Positions 11,272 to 22,810 are shown, counted from the first letter of the stretch. The stretch is 64,000 nucleotides of DNA from Larix kaempferi (GCA_027924585.1 BSBM01000076.1:7325001-7389000); one strand, 5' to 3'. Notes: generated from the sequence alone by a model not told the origin. Program-made: numbers and translations.

Positions 11272-12654
11272 GATGACAGTTCACCTGTTGAGGATTCTTT
11301 TCCAGATGAGCATCTATTCGCACTCTCAGCTCATTCCCCCTGGTATGCAGACGTTGCTAATTCTTTGGTTGTAGGAAAGCTCCCGTCACATATGTCTAAA
11401 CGAGAGAAGAGAAAAATCATCCAGCAAAGTGCCAGGTATTGTTGGCTCAATGGTCATCTCTTTTACACAGGACCCGATCTTGAGATTAGAAGATGTGTAA
11501 GGGAAGATGAGATCTTTCATATACTGAAGGCCTGTCATGATGAACCTTGTGGAGGACACTTTGCAGACAAAAGAATAGGGCATAAAGCGCTGCGGATGGG
11601 ATACTATTGGCCGACACTGTTCAGGGATGCTAAAAGATATGTTCAGTCCTATGACAGCTGCCAAAGGATGGGCCAACCTAATAAAACAGATCAGATGCCT
11701 TTACAGCCCCAAGTGGTACTAGAACCATTTGATAGATGGGCATTGGATTTTGTTGGCCCTATCAGCCCTCCTTCCAAACAGAAGGTTTACATTCTGGTGT
11801 GTACAGATTACATGACCAAGTGGGTAGAAGCTGTAGCTTTGACTAAGGCTAATGACCAGGCGGTGATTGATTTTCTGTACAGTGAAATATTTACCCGCTT
11901 TGGGGTACCAAAGGAAGTAGTCATCGATGGGGGACCGCAATTCATCTCACACCAATTTGAGTCCTTGCTCCGGAAGTATCATGTGCAGCATAGGATAGCT
12001 TCTCCTTACCACCCCCAGGCCAATGGTCAGGTGGAAAGTACTAATAAGGTTATTGAAGCAATCCTTACTAAAACAGTTAAAAGCCATCGAAAGGATTGGG
12101 CTGACAGGCTTCCAGAAGCACTGTGGGCATATCGCACAACTTGGCGCAACACCACAGGGTTTTCTCCTTATGATCTGGTATATGGAAAGAGTGCCATCTT
12201 TCCAATTGAATTTGAGATCAAGAACCTGAAAATAGCCACCGAAATGAATCTAGATGTAACAGAAGCCCAGAAGAGAAGATTGAATCAATTAAATGAACTG
12301 GATGAGAAACGGTTAGCTGCAGTAGACTAGACTGTGCTGCTCCAGCAACAGAGATCCAACTGGCATGACTGATTCATCAAAAAGAAAATCTTCCGTGAAG
12401 GAGACTGGGCACTATTATATGACTCTAGATTCAAGAAGGATTTTAAAGGAAAATTACGTATAAGATGGCTGGGTCCATATTTGGTCGACAGGGTATTTGA
12501 CAACGGCACTGTTCGCCTGGTGACTATTGATGAAAACCGTATACCATTACTTGCTAACAGCCACATACTGCGACTGTATCGTAAGCCCATCTCGAAAGAT
12601 GCATTCATTTCACAAATTGCTGCCGATCCAGATTATCAGTTGGCACCAGAGTAG
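11272..12654 (+). pseudogene. pol: Integrase of element A
   Basis: An HHCC zinc finger at about 11530-11670 has both His and the second Cys, but its first Cys is replaced by Tyr (TAT 11650-11652). The catalytic triad is complete: Asp 11746-11748, Asp 11926-11928 and Glu 12034-12036, with exactly 35 residues between the last two. The C-terminal region continues through stops TAG 12328-12330 and TGA 12370-12372 to the natural end TAG 12652-12654, with the GPY/F-like block RWLGPYLVDRVF. Integrase inserts the cDNA into the host chromosome. The zinc-finger change plus two stops make it dead. Confidence 0.92.
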
Positions 12655-12869
12655 GAATTTTTCTCTGCTTGTGCCAATCCTTAAACTGAAAATCGTATTT
12701 GCTGTACATAAATAATTTCCTGTTGTAGCGTATAATTGTTGTTTTTTTTCCTCTTTGCATTTGATCTTTTCGTTTGCTGTCATTTTCCAAAAAATTTCAG
12801 GGAAGCACCAGGAGAACGACCAGTTTGGGCCCGTCAAGCGAAAATCTCCCTGTGCCGTCCTTGCTTAAA
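12655..12869. other. Spacer after pol of element A
   Basis: T-rich non-coding DNA ending in an A14 run just before the tandem array. No gene or motif seen. Confidence 0.5.
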
Positions 12870-14036
12870 AAAAAAAAAAAAATCCGGCAGCTGCGACATA
12901 TTTTTCGGCATCTGCAACATCTTTTCCGGAAGCTGTATATCTTTTCCGGCAACCACGTTATCATTTCCCATCAACCGTAAAAATCCTTTTTCCCGCGGCC
13001 GCAAATCCTTTTTCCTGCGGCCGTAAATCCTTTTTCCCGTCAGCTTCAATCTTTTCTGGCAGCTGCAACATTGGTGGCTGCAACATCGGCAGCTGCAACA
13101 TCTTTTTCCGCAGATGCCACCTCATTTCCCAGCGGCTGCCACCTCATTTCCCAGCAGCCGTAATATCCTTTTTCCCTCCTGCCGTCAATCTTTTCTGGCA
13201 AATGAAACATCGACGGGTGCAACATCTTTTTCTGCAGCTGCCACCTCATTTCCCAGCGGCTGCCACCTCATTTCCCAGCAGCTGTAATATCCTTTTTCTC
13301 GCCTGCCGTCAATCTTTTTTGGCAGCTGCAACATCGGCGGCTGCAACATCGGCAGCTGCAACATCTTTTTCCGCAGCTGCCACCTCATTTCCCAGCGGCT
13401 GTCACCTCATTTCCCAGCAGCTGCCACACAATTTCCCAGCAGCCGTAAACTTTTTTTTCCGGTAGCTGCAACAACTCTTCCCGGCAGCTGCAACATCTTG
13501 TCACAGTGGCTGCAACATCATTTCTCAGCATCTGCATTATTATTTTTCGTCTACCGTAAAATCATTTTTCCCGGCAGCCGTTAATCCTTTTTCCCGGCGG
13601 CTGTGAATCATCCCCAGCAGCTGCGACTTCAATCCAGCGGCTGCAACATCATGTCACAGTGCTGCAACATAATTTCCCAGCGGTTGCGTTATCATTTTTT
13701 CCGTCGACCGGTAAAATCTTTTACCCGGTAGCTGTGAACTTTTTCCGACGAACGTGAACTATTTTCCGGCAGCCGCAACCATTTTCCCGTAGCTGCAACA
13801 ACTTTCCCGCCAGGCTGCAACATATTTCCCATAGTCGTAAAACTTTTCCTGCCAGCTGTAATTTTTCCCGCCGCCGTAAAAATTTTCCGTGACAGCCGTA
13901 ATTTTCCCGATACTGTAAATTATTTTTCTAGCTGCCATGAATTCTTTTCCGGTGGCTGCAACTTCTTTCCCGGCGGCTGCAACATATTTTTTTTGGCGAC
14001 TACAATATCTTTTTCGTCGGCCGTGCTATCATTTTT
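12870..14036 (+). repeat. GCAGCTGC-rich tandem array between pol and the 3' ORF of element A
   Basis: About 1.15 kb made of degenerate 20-25-base units of the form TTTTCCCGGCAGCTGCAACATC. Variants read GGCGGCTGC, AGCCGTAA or CAGCTGCCACCTCA. Between about 13035 and 13430 the units form a higher-order pattern of about 124-139 bases, visible in 'gccgtcaatctttt' at 13181 and 13305. GCAGCTGC is palindromic and contains the E-box CAGCTG. The open frames on the minus strand here (13046-13249, 13185-13388) are by-products of the repeat period. Confidence 0.9.
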
Positions 14037-14327
14037 TTGGCAACTTGCAGTGGTAACTCCCGGGTTAATAGAAGAATTGTTCCAAACCTGCTAATCATGG
14101 TGCTGATTCACCTCAGTCGTGCCAGCGAACTCATCATTCCAACCCTGAGGACGCGATGGTTTGTGTTTCACCGGCGGAAGAAATTATTGCCTTATCCGAG
14201 TCATCATGATCACACATCTGACTGTGCACGAGTTCGGCTCCGTGATGTCACCAACTGCATGCTCCACCATTTTCTGCAGCATTCCGACGCACAGTTTTAT
14301 GAGGTATGGCTTTCATTTATCACGTGA
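14037..14327 (+). pseudogene. Possible 5' part of the 3' ORF of element A
   Basis: An open frame of 96 codons in the same phase as the ORF at 14418-17297. Between them (14328-14417) the phase has several stops. GAGGTATGG at 14301-14309 could be a splice donor, but I find no convincing acceptor. It could be a first exon, a decayed N-terminus or chance. Confidence 0.3.
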
Positions 14328-14417
14328 TTAAGCATTGATATCATTTAAACGATATTAGTCGTACCTTCACTCGTACCACCATTATACCTGATTAAACCTT
14401 TCCCTTGTACGACGTAA

Positions 14418-17297
14418 ACACTAACAACTGCCACCTTCCCCAATTCGGCATGGAAATTTCAAATGATTTTCTGTGCTCAACTTTCCAAATTTGCTCATTC
14501 TCTCAACGTCTCCGCTCAATGATTCGTGCATCCTCTGTGCTGCAACTTCCATTCTGGGATCCTGTACTCTGTCGAATAGCAACTTCAGCTTGCATCCAGG
14601 ACCATGGGGATTCCAGTTCGCCATGAACCTTTCAATACACGGGAACTTAGGTGAAATCTTCAAGTTCTTGCCATTTTTCAAGCTGCCGGCTAGCTCGAAT
14701 TCTTTGAGCGATTGGACGGATTCGATCGAGACGCAACCCTGCAATTTGCCTTGAATCTTACCAAAACTCACTCCATGGTGTGGGGGCTGCGTATAGAAGT
14801 CTCCGAGATCATTATATCCGAGTTTACAGCCATCCCGATGGTCAAAAAACCCTGGTTTAACCGACGGGTTCCTGCAACGGTTGCACGAGAAGAATTTTTA
14901 CTCCCAGGGGAGCAAGTTGAAGCATCCAGAAGGGGGATTGCATTGAACTCACTGCCGCGGCCATGGGACCAGGTTGCTGTCTTCCTCAAGAAGTACATTA
15001 ATTGTGAAGGTAGATATCAAACTGTGTATAACTATGAACTTCCTTTGCTTTCTCATCCCCGCCATGGCATTTTATTGAACGTTCCATTTTATTTACTGCA
15101 CGACTTGCGTCATATGGCGGCATTTGTTCAGTCTGCTAAGCACCCCCTATCCTCTCTCACCCACCATGGCCTTATCAAATTAATCATTGTAAGAACCCTT
15201 TCCCAACATCATATAACTTGGGAACAATTCATCACCCGACCTCAACAACCTGTTCCCTTGCGGGTCGTCCCATTACAGCAAATATAGGTTCCGCCACAAC
15301 AGGAGGTCCGGAGTTCCTCTAGTGAAGTTGGGGGGAGGGATGAAATGGGAGAAGAACAACAATCAGGGGCACAGGTAGGACCATCCGGGGTGGGTGAAAC
15401 CACAGTAGAAGAACAACAACCGGGGGCACAAGCTGGGCCATCTGGGGAGGATGAACCTATATTAGAGGAAGAACAACCAGGGGCACAATCAGAGCCATGT
15501 GGGGGAGATGAATATCCGGCACAAGCAGAACCATTGGGGGATGAAACTGCATTTGAAGGAGAGCAATTGGAGGCACAAACAAATCCATTAGGCGATGATG
15601 CAGATGAAACCTTTGTGGAAAACCTAGATAACAGAGCAGCTCCGACAGCAGAAGGCGAAATTGGAGCAGCATCAAATGCTACGACAATGGAACCTGAAGA
15701 TGATAGAGCCAGGGCAATGGAAGAAGACATTGAGCTGGTAACAATTGAGTCTTCACCTGAGTGGGTAGGAGGAGGAGATGTGATTGAAGAAGAACAGCAT
15801 GAGAAGCAACCAAATATTCCTTCGACCTCAGCTTTGGTTCCCTATGTCCCAGCTCCACAGAAGGAAACACCACAAAAATAAAAACCACAAAAGAAAACAC
15901 CACAGAATAAAAGAAAGAGAGCCACCAATGAATTTAATCTAATAGCACCAATTAGAAAGAAAAGAACTCGATCAGCCACAGCAGCAGAGGCATCCAGGAA
16001 AAGATGGGAAACCCTAGAGGCACAGGTTGATCCCCCAACCCTTGTACCAAGACCGATGGATGCTCCACAAAGGCCAGTGGAGGAGGAACCTGGAATTGAA
16101 GGACTTCTGGCTGAGAATGAAATGCTGAAAGAGGATCTTCAAGTACTTAGAAAGGAGTTGGAAAGTTGGAAGGAAACCTACAGAAAGCAGGGTGGAAGAA
16201 AAATGTACACACTAATAGAGGCTGCAGAACAACTGGAGGGATCAGATTCTGCTGAAGCTGAGCAGGAGGATGAACGAATACTCTGTCCCATCTGTGGATA
16301 AATTTTCAAAGAGGCAGGCCACAAAATCAAACTGAGCACTTATTCAGCACAACAGCCCGCGGTCACAATAAAGGAAGCAGCAGAAAAAGAAGGTGCTGTC
16401 ACACAAGAACCAACATCTTTGAATATCCTTGCTGAAGATGCCACTTCCCATGATACAGAGATAAGAGAACAGATAGGAGAAGAACATGGGATGGAGGACA
16501 CTCTGGAGCCTAATAAAGAATATATGGCAACTCCAGAATGTTCTCATGATATAGAGATTATAGAACAGGTGGGAGAAGAACCTGGAATGGAGGTCACTCT
16601 GGAGGCTAATGAAGAATTCCATACTGTGACCCCAGAATGCTCCCAGGACACAGAAATTTTGGAAGAAGAGGCTCAAAGGAAGGACAGTGATAAACTGGAA
16701 TAGGATGCTGTAAAACAAGAACCAGCAAACCTGAATTTACTTGTCCAATCAGCCAAACAAGTGGGAGAAGAACCAGGAACATAGGACACTCTGGAATTCA
16801 ATGATGAACTCTGGGTGGTAACCCCAGAGGACTTCCATGACACAGAGCTCCTAGGAGAAGAGTTGCAACAACAGGAGGATGAAGAGGCAAGCCAGGATGT
16901 TGCTACACAAGAACCAACATCCTTGGAAGCTGCAACAGGAGCTTCTGAATTTCATTTAAAAGATAAACCTGGAGTGGATTTCATTCCCGATACACAGTTG
17001 GGAGAAGATGAACAGGTACAGACACCATGCTCAGGTGACACCAAAATTTTGGAGGAGGAGCTGCACAATGAGAAAGAGATCCAATCTCAGCAGCAGAAGG
17101 ACAAGGAAGACACTGCTACACAAGAACCAGTGTCTCTAAAAGCAATGATTGTAGCTGCTGAAGAGAGCCTAAAGGATGTTGCTGTCACACAAGAACAAGC
17201 AACTCTTTTATTAAATTTAGATGTGCTAGAAGACATTGCCCCACAAGAACCAGTGCTTCTCCCTCCTAGGAATGTTATTGATTTAGATTCAGATTAA
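14418..17297 (+). pseudogene. Accessory 3' ORF of element A, nuclear-looking multidomain protein
   Basis: Frame 3, no frameshift, nine internal stops (TGA 14520, TAG 14577, TGA 14652, TAG 14691, TAG 15285, TAA 15879, TAA 16299, TAG 16701, TAG 16782), natural end TAA 17295-17297. It occupies the position of the env-like ORF of Athila, but I see no signal peptide or membrane segment. The part at 14690-15250 resembles the plant 'putative plant transposon protein' type of domain (from memory, unverified). Acidic Pro/Gly/Gln repeats follow (15345-15560), then two basic clusters likely to act as nuclear signals (15906-16010), a leucine-zipper-like coil (16095-16200), a CPICG...GH zinc-like block around 16285-16320, acidic repeats of about 38 residues, and a C-terminus VIDLDSD that fits a SUMO-interacting motif. 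Function unknown. Confidence 0.72.
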
Positions 17298-17562
17298 GGA
17301 TGGCCTTCTAAGCTCTCAGGCACAGCATAATGAGACTGCAGGAAGATTCCCACTACATTAACTGCATTTCCAGATACCAACAATTAGCAGTGGAAGGGGA
17401 AAAATGATGAAGGAAGATGTTGGGTTACTCACAGAGGCTGTTCAAAAGACAGAAAAGGTACCTGGGTTTCCTACAATTCTTTCTCTCTTCATGGATAGAG
17501 CTCAGTACAGGATTCAGATTGTAAATAATGCAGGTTGTTGCATGAGGACATGCAACAGGGTA
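17298..17562. other. 3' untranslated region of element A
   Basis: Non-coding stretch between the accessory ORF and the polypurine tract. No further feature seen. Confidence 0.5.
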
Positions 17563-17574
17563 GTTGGGGGGAGA
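17563..17574 (+). other. Polypurine tract of element A
   Basis: GTTGGGGGGAGA lies immediately before the TG of the 3' LTR and would prime plus-strand DNA synthesis. Confidence 0.8.
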
Positions 17575-18971
17575 TGTTGAGCCCAGAATTGGCCCTCTTT
17601 AATCATGTTCAATCATCTTTCCTGCCCCTGTCTTACACCATTTATCATGCCAATTAGACCTGTTGTCCTCACTTTATTTCCCCAAATTACCAAGGTATGA
17701 TTAATCATTGTTTTATTTTATTAATGCTTATGATTGTGATAATTAAAGCTGTGCATCTCTCAATTGTGCTAACATGTTACGATTTATGAAGGTAGTTGAG
17801 ATAAATGGACTGCAAGAAGATCGGGGCTGAATAAGTCGTGAAAGAAGGGATGTTCGTTGCTTGAAAAGGGATCCTCGGGGCTCGAATCATCAATTAAGGC
17901 ACAACTGTGACAGGGAAGCTGTAACAGAATGTGCTATCTTCAGTATGTTGCTGCTCGAGTCTAGCTGTGAGTTGGAAGGACCGCCACTCTTGGGTCAAAT
18001 GATAACTTTCTCATATCTGGATGTTTCTTTTCTGCCACGTATTGTAACAGCTAGTTATTTAGGGCGCGATTATAGGATTAGATGTTATGATTTGTATAAA
18101 TATGGGGGAGTTGCCTCGACCCGAGGGTTGAACAACAGATAATCATTTTCATTGTATTAGCAGCCGAGCAGAACTGTGTACTCATTCTTCTGTTAATATA
18201 AGGGGTTACTTCTGAGCTAAAGGAGTTCGTGTTGTTCAGCCAGCGTCTCTGTGTGAAGACTAGGCCCGTCTTCCATAGAGATTGCTGAGTTAAAATAGGA
18301 TTTTGAATTCATTGTTGTGTGATGCTTTGTTCTTTCCTTTTGTACACAGCAGCAATATTCATTGTGTGGATTTTCATTATAGTTAAAGATTATATTTCTG
18401 TGAGATTGGTGAATGGTGTAGAACAACAGTCGACTGAGTAAGGTTTGCTTTATTCGTTTCATTTGCAGTTATACACAGCTGTGTTCATCTTACAGATAAA
18501 GTTGTGATCCCATGAGTCCTGGCAATTTATCTTTTCTGTTATGATCGTTGATTTCCATTCTGCAATTCAATTTATTAGAATAGTTGACTCAATCTGTTGC
18601 AATTGGATTTCTAGTTTAATGTTCAGTTTATGCCTTATGGTTTCCAGAGTGATTAGATCAGACAAGTGATTGTTCTAGAATACGAATGGAATTTCTTTCC
18701 TGCAATTGTTGATTAGATCTGATACCATTTCTTATTGATGCATGATAGAGAGGAATTGAAGTATAGCAGTTAGAATGCAATTGGGATTGCATAGGTTTTT
18801 GGGGATGAACATGGATGATAGAAGATAAAAGTATTCACTTCTAATGGTTTGGTGTTTAAGCATATATTGTGCACTTATCCTTTGAAATAAGAAGACTTCC
18901 TCAGGTTGACAATAAATTCATATGCTCTGTGTGTATTGGTAACAATTTATCTGCATATAGAGTGCTTGACA
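17575..18971 (+). repeat. Right (3') LTR of element A, 1,397 bp
   Basis: Same ends as the left LTR and directly preceded by a G-rich polypurine tract. It lacks the 29-base segment. Confidence 0.93.
18095..18102 (+). promoter_or_regulatory. TATA box of the 3' LTR of element A
   Basis: TATAAATA, conserved with 5792-5799. Confidence 0.55.
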
Positions 18972-18976
18972 GAAAC
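18972..18976. repeat. Right target-site duplication of element A (GAAAC)
   Basis: Directly follows the CA of the right LTR and pairs with 5238-5242, with one mismatch. Confidence 0.75.
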
Positions 18977-21886
18977 CCGGAAATAAGAGTGGTGCATGAT
19001 AGCAAAGTAGAGCCGTTCGCCTCGTTCCATCTAGCCTACATTGCAGCAGCCTAAAAATTACTGCGCTCTCAGTAGACACTGAATGATGAATGGCTGGGGA
19101 AGATGGACAATATTGAGATGTCTAAGAAGCTGCTAATCATAGGAAAGCAACTCAGGAAAAGAGACAGCGATGAATATGAAGTTCAAAATCTGAGAGCCCC
19201 TTTTCGAATGATCGCCCTCATGTTAAGCAGAATTTTCGACATGCCCGATGGAACTGTCTACAGGATACAATGGGAACCCATCATTCATTATGTGGCATTT
19301 AAGGGAACTGTCTTCGACTAGGAAACTATCCTCTCAGATAGTTTGTCATCCGCCGTGGCCACATCCAAGGAAGGACTGGCTATAAAGAAGTCAGAATTCT
19401 TCATGTCTTCATATCTTGTTGATTGCATTCTGGAAAAGCTCCCTTTCCCTAAGCTAGGCTACGTGTGGGAGCAATCCAACACCCCAGTATATACCGCTTA
19501 CAAGATACTTTGGGCCCAAAATTATAGGATGCACTATAAATTCATATGTGAAGAATTCATTATACCTCTGTATGAGCAGATGTTTGGTGAAGAACCTAAT
19601 TGCTTATCAGAGAATGCCATGGCTATGCTGGAAAATTATGGAGATTTCTATTTTTCAGAAGACAGTACTTATATCAGAATGTATGGAGGATCCAAGCCAC
19701 CATATATCTTTCCCAAATATGCTACTGATTATATAGTTTTGAAAGAAGCAGTTAGGCAAGTTTTTCTTGATGGAGTCAGAGGATTTTTGAATAAATTGAA
19801 AACGGATTCCTTCCCTTCTCTGTCATTCTGTGTGGGAGCCTATAAGTTCTCAGGGGTTGAATTTGATGAGGAATTCATTCAAGAGTTAAAAGGTTTTCAT
19901 TTCGGGGAAGCAATATTTCATAGAAATGACAAATGAAACAAAGTTGTAGAGCACTGTAAGGAATTGTACGCCCACTTTGATTATGCCCATTATTATGATG
20001 AGGATGAAGAATTATATAGGGGAATCAACAACATGACTGAGTTGCAAATCTGTCGCTGCAAAGGTGGAGCAAGATCTAGCTCTACCACTGTCCAAATTGC
20101 CCAAGAAGCCAAGTCACAGAAAGAGGTGGAAATAGAGGAAGCTCTTGCTAATGAAGAGCAGAGGCTAAAGGAGGAAGCAGATAGAACTCAAAAAGAAATT
20201 GCTGACAAGTTGCGGAAGGATCAAGAACAAGCCCTTAAGCTTCAGGAGGCAGAAACTCTTAGGCTGCAAGAAGAAGAAGCCCAAAGGCTTTGGGATCAAG
20301 AGTTAGAAGAGGCAAGATTGCAGCAAGCTGCCAGAGAGCAGGAAGAGAGGGAGGCAGTTGAAAATCGTCTAAAAGCTGAAGAATAAGAAAGACGACGCAA
20401 GGCAGAAGAAGAAAATAAGGCAAATGAAGATGCACGAGATGGTGGTTCTAATACACAGGACATGGACATAGGTTCATCAAAATTGGTACAGACCCCACCC
20501 ACTGAAGAGAATGTCCCAATAGAAAATCTCCCACTGATCCCTTTCACCCCATCAAAGGATCATATTATGTCCCAGTCGAACAGATTTGTATATAACAGGG
20601 ATAGGAAATCTATTGTTTTGAAGTCAGAGACAAGGTTAAAGAGACTTTTTGAGTCAGACATTGTCACCCATCGTGAAACTACTGTTATGCAAAACACGAA
20701 GCATGCTCCTATGGGTATGGCATCTGCTGTTGTAGCAGCAACCAAAGCAAGCGAGGACAATGTAATCAACATAGTAAATAAGTTCGAGTCAACCACAAAA
20801 AGGGCTTGTATGCTACAGCACACCGTGGCCAATGAGCAGTCTTATAGGGAGCTCGTAGTAAAGAAACATGATCACCTCCTATCCGATCATAAGGAGTTGT
20901 TGGATAAATATCAACACCTGGAGGAGGAAAAGGAACACTTGGCAGTTCAGATGATGGTACTTGAAGCTGAGAAGAACGACTCCGAAGCCAAAGTTGTCTA
21001 GTTAGAGGAAGATAAGCAGTTGTTGGTTGAGCAGCTAGAACAAGCAAACAACAAAACAATGGATATGACTTTGTTTCACGAGCAATCCTGTGATGTACTC
21101 AAGCAGATGCATGAGAAGCAAGAATTGCTTACCGAAGAAGTTTGCAGGCTAAAGGCCATGCTAGACAGGATGAAAGGAATCAACTCTGAAGCTATTAGGC
21201 TAAAGAACAAATATACATGGGTAAAAGCTAATATTTTAAGCCAAATGGAATGGAGAGAAGGGAAGGTGGATTTCCCCAAGCACCTCCCGTTCAAACCTAT
21301 GGTTGATTTTAAGGAAGATGTAGCCTTCATGGAATTTTGTAGGAAATGCGAGGTTAAGCTAATTGCTGTGATCCAGGTTACAATGGGAAAGTGTAATAGC
21401 CTTTATCAAAAGATTCAAGAAGTGCATGTAAAGTGAAAGGTTGTATTTCCCCACACCCTTGATGAATTTACAAGTAAAGAGAAGCGCCTCTCCGATTTAA
21501 AAGATGAACTAAACATTCAATTGGAATATGTGAGAAGAATCGATGTGTTAACCACAGAGGACCTCCATCAATGCATCATGTTGCCTTCAGTACACGCTCA
21601 AATGCTCCATGAAATCCGCCAGACAACAATAACAGAAATGCAACGCATCAAGGCAGAGCTCGACAAGCATGTAACTTCAAAGAAGATCTTGCTCCCTTCG
21701 CTTGCCAATGTTGTCATAAGAGACACTGGTATTTGGTTCAGCTACATTGAAGAAGAAGATAGGAAGGCAACAACAGCAAAACTAATCGATAAAGGCACAT
21801 CATCTACAATAGAGGCACCAGCAGAGATAGAAGTGCCCTCCGAAATGGCTGCTCCAGCTGCAGCACATGCCCCACCCCAGAACTAG
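18972..21886 (+). pseudogene. LTR-encoded protein of element B, left copy, remainder
   Basis: Continuation of 4958-5242 in frame 2. Without the target duplication the two parts add up to 3,195 bases, exactly the length of the right copy, so there is no net insertion or deletion. Seven in-frame stops are visible: TAA 19052, TAG 19073, TAG 19319, TGA 19934, TAA 20384, TAG 20999 and TGA 21434. The terminal TAG is 21884-21886. At most of these sites the right copy has a sense codon one base away, and none of the stops is shared. Globular N-terminal half, then a Glu/Lys/Gln-rich coiled coil (about 20075-20430) and a second one (about 20820-21190). Function is unrecognised. Confidence 0.78.
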
Positions 21887-22048
21887 GTCGATAGCCATGA
21901 TGCATCGAAATTTTCCTTCCCTGTCATCGAATCATAAAGTCAAAGGGACAGCTGTCCTCTTTTGTTTTTGTTATGTAAAGGTGCCACGATTCACCTCATT
22001 TTTGTAGAAAGCATTTAAAGAAAAAATTAAAATAATTAAAGAGGGAGA

Positions 22049-22089
22049 CACGTGGCATCCCTAGAGGCATTTTGTAAACTTATAAATAG
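22049..22089 (+). promoter_or_regulatory. Second promoter of the left LTR of B: G-box plus TATA box
   Basis: CACGTGGC (G-box/ABRE) at 22049-22056 and TATAAATAG at 22081-22089, about 160 bases after the LTR reading frame and about 690 before the LTR end. This is the expected place for the promoter of full-length genomic RNA. If so, the LTR reading frame lies in U3. Confidence 0.6.
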
Positions 22090-22783
22090 TTAGTCAGTGA
22101 ATAGTACAAAGGACTTTTGGTAGGTGAAGGACAGTTTCTAGCTTGTACATGAACTATTTCTCTGCATGTATAAGGAATTCGATTTTACCTAATGAAAGCC
22201 TGGGAGACTACATTTTTGCCTGAAAGATGCATTGAATGTTTACTGGATTACTCTTGTATCATCCATATGCTGTGAGATATTTCTTTACTATTGTGAATTA
22301 CTTCTCTGTAATGAATGATTCTTCTATTTTTTTTGTGCAAAGATATATCTCTCAAATGAGTAATGGAATGTATTAACTGAATTAAAGCTATCTTTAATAT
22401 CTTTTGTATTTTGCTGTAGATGCATCTTTATGATTGAATAGGTATCTGTCTGATCTTTATATGTTTCTTTCAGTTTATTACTCATCTTTACAGTTTGCTC
22501 CTTGCAAGGATAGATTAAATTTGCTTTCATAGTTTTAGATTAATTTAGATTAGCTACCTGCATTTAGCATAGGACACTTGCATCTCATCTTTAAAATAAA
22601 ATAACTAAACGGTGGATCGGGCCGCAACCGGTGCAGGAGTAAGAATCTTTAAATCTTACGGTAGTCAGAACCGTTAACCGGACGGATTCCCTACATCAAA
22701 CGGTGGACGATCTAATTGGGACTGTCTACCGAGGAGAATCCCTTGCTGATTGATGCTACGATTTCTGAGGCATCAACAATTTT

Positions 22784-22800
22784 TGGCGCTAGAAGGAGGG
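22784..22800 (+). other. Primer-binding site of element B
   Basis: TGGCGCTAGAAGGAGGG starts six bases after the LTR end. It begins with TGG, as needed to pair with the CCA end of a tRNA. I could not assign the tRNA by memory. Confidence 0.7.
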
Positions 22801-22810
22801 CCACCAGTGT

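Larger units (their letters stand above)
5243..18971 (+). mobile_element. Element A: Athila-like Ty3/gypsy retrotransposon nested in the left LTR of B
   Basis: 13.7 kb with LTRs at 5243-6668 and 17575-18971, both starting TGTTGAGCCC and ending CTTGACA. It is flanked by GAAAT on the left and GAAAC on the right; the uninterrupted copy in the right LTR of B shows the pre-insertion sequence. The tRNA-Asp-type primer site, the RT motif FMDD, the DLGA protease motif and an extra 3' ORF after pol place it in or near the Athila lineage. Hand comparison gives about 31 substitutions in roughly 1,397 aligned LTR bases (about 2%) plus one 29-base indel. All coding regions carry stops, so the copy is inactive. 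Confidence 0.93.
3497..22778 (+). repeat. Left LTR of element B, interrupted by element A
   Basis: The LTR pieces are 3497-5242 and 18977-22778, together 5,548 bases. Everything between is element A and its duplicated target. In order it holds: a C-run and a poorly conserved start; a region with repeated CAACGG motifs; a first TATA box (4374-4383); a possible leader intron; the long reading frame (ATG 4958, TAG 21884-21886); a G-box plus second TATA box (22049-22089); and a 690-base tail ending CATCAACA. Confidence 0.88.

Noticed and set aside
13046-13388. Repetitive open frames on the minus strand in the GCAGCTGC array
   Set aside because: They follow the repeat period and encode only repeated Ala/Lys/Asp units; an artefact of the tandem array.
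14301-14417. Intron joining 14037-14300 to the accessory ORF of element A
   Set aside because: Donor is plausible, but no AG acceptor in a suitable place and no pyrimidine tract; kept only as a remark.
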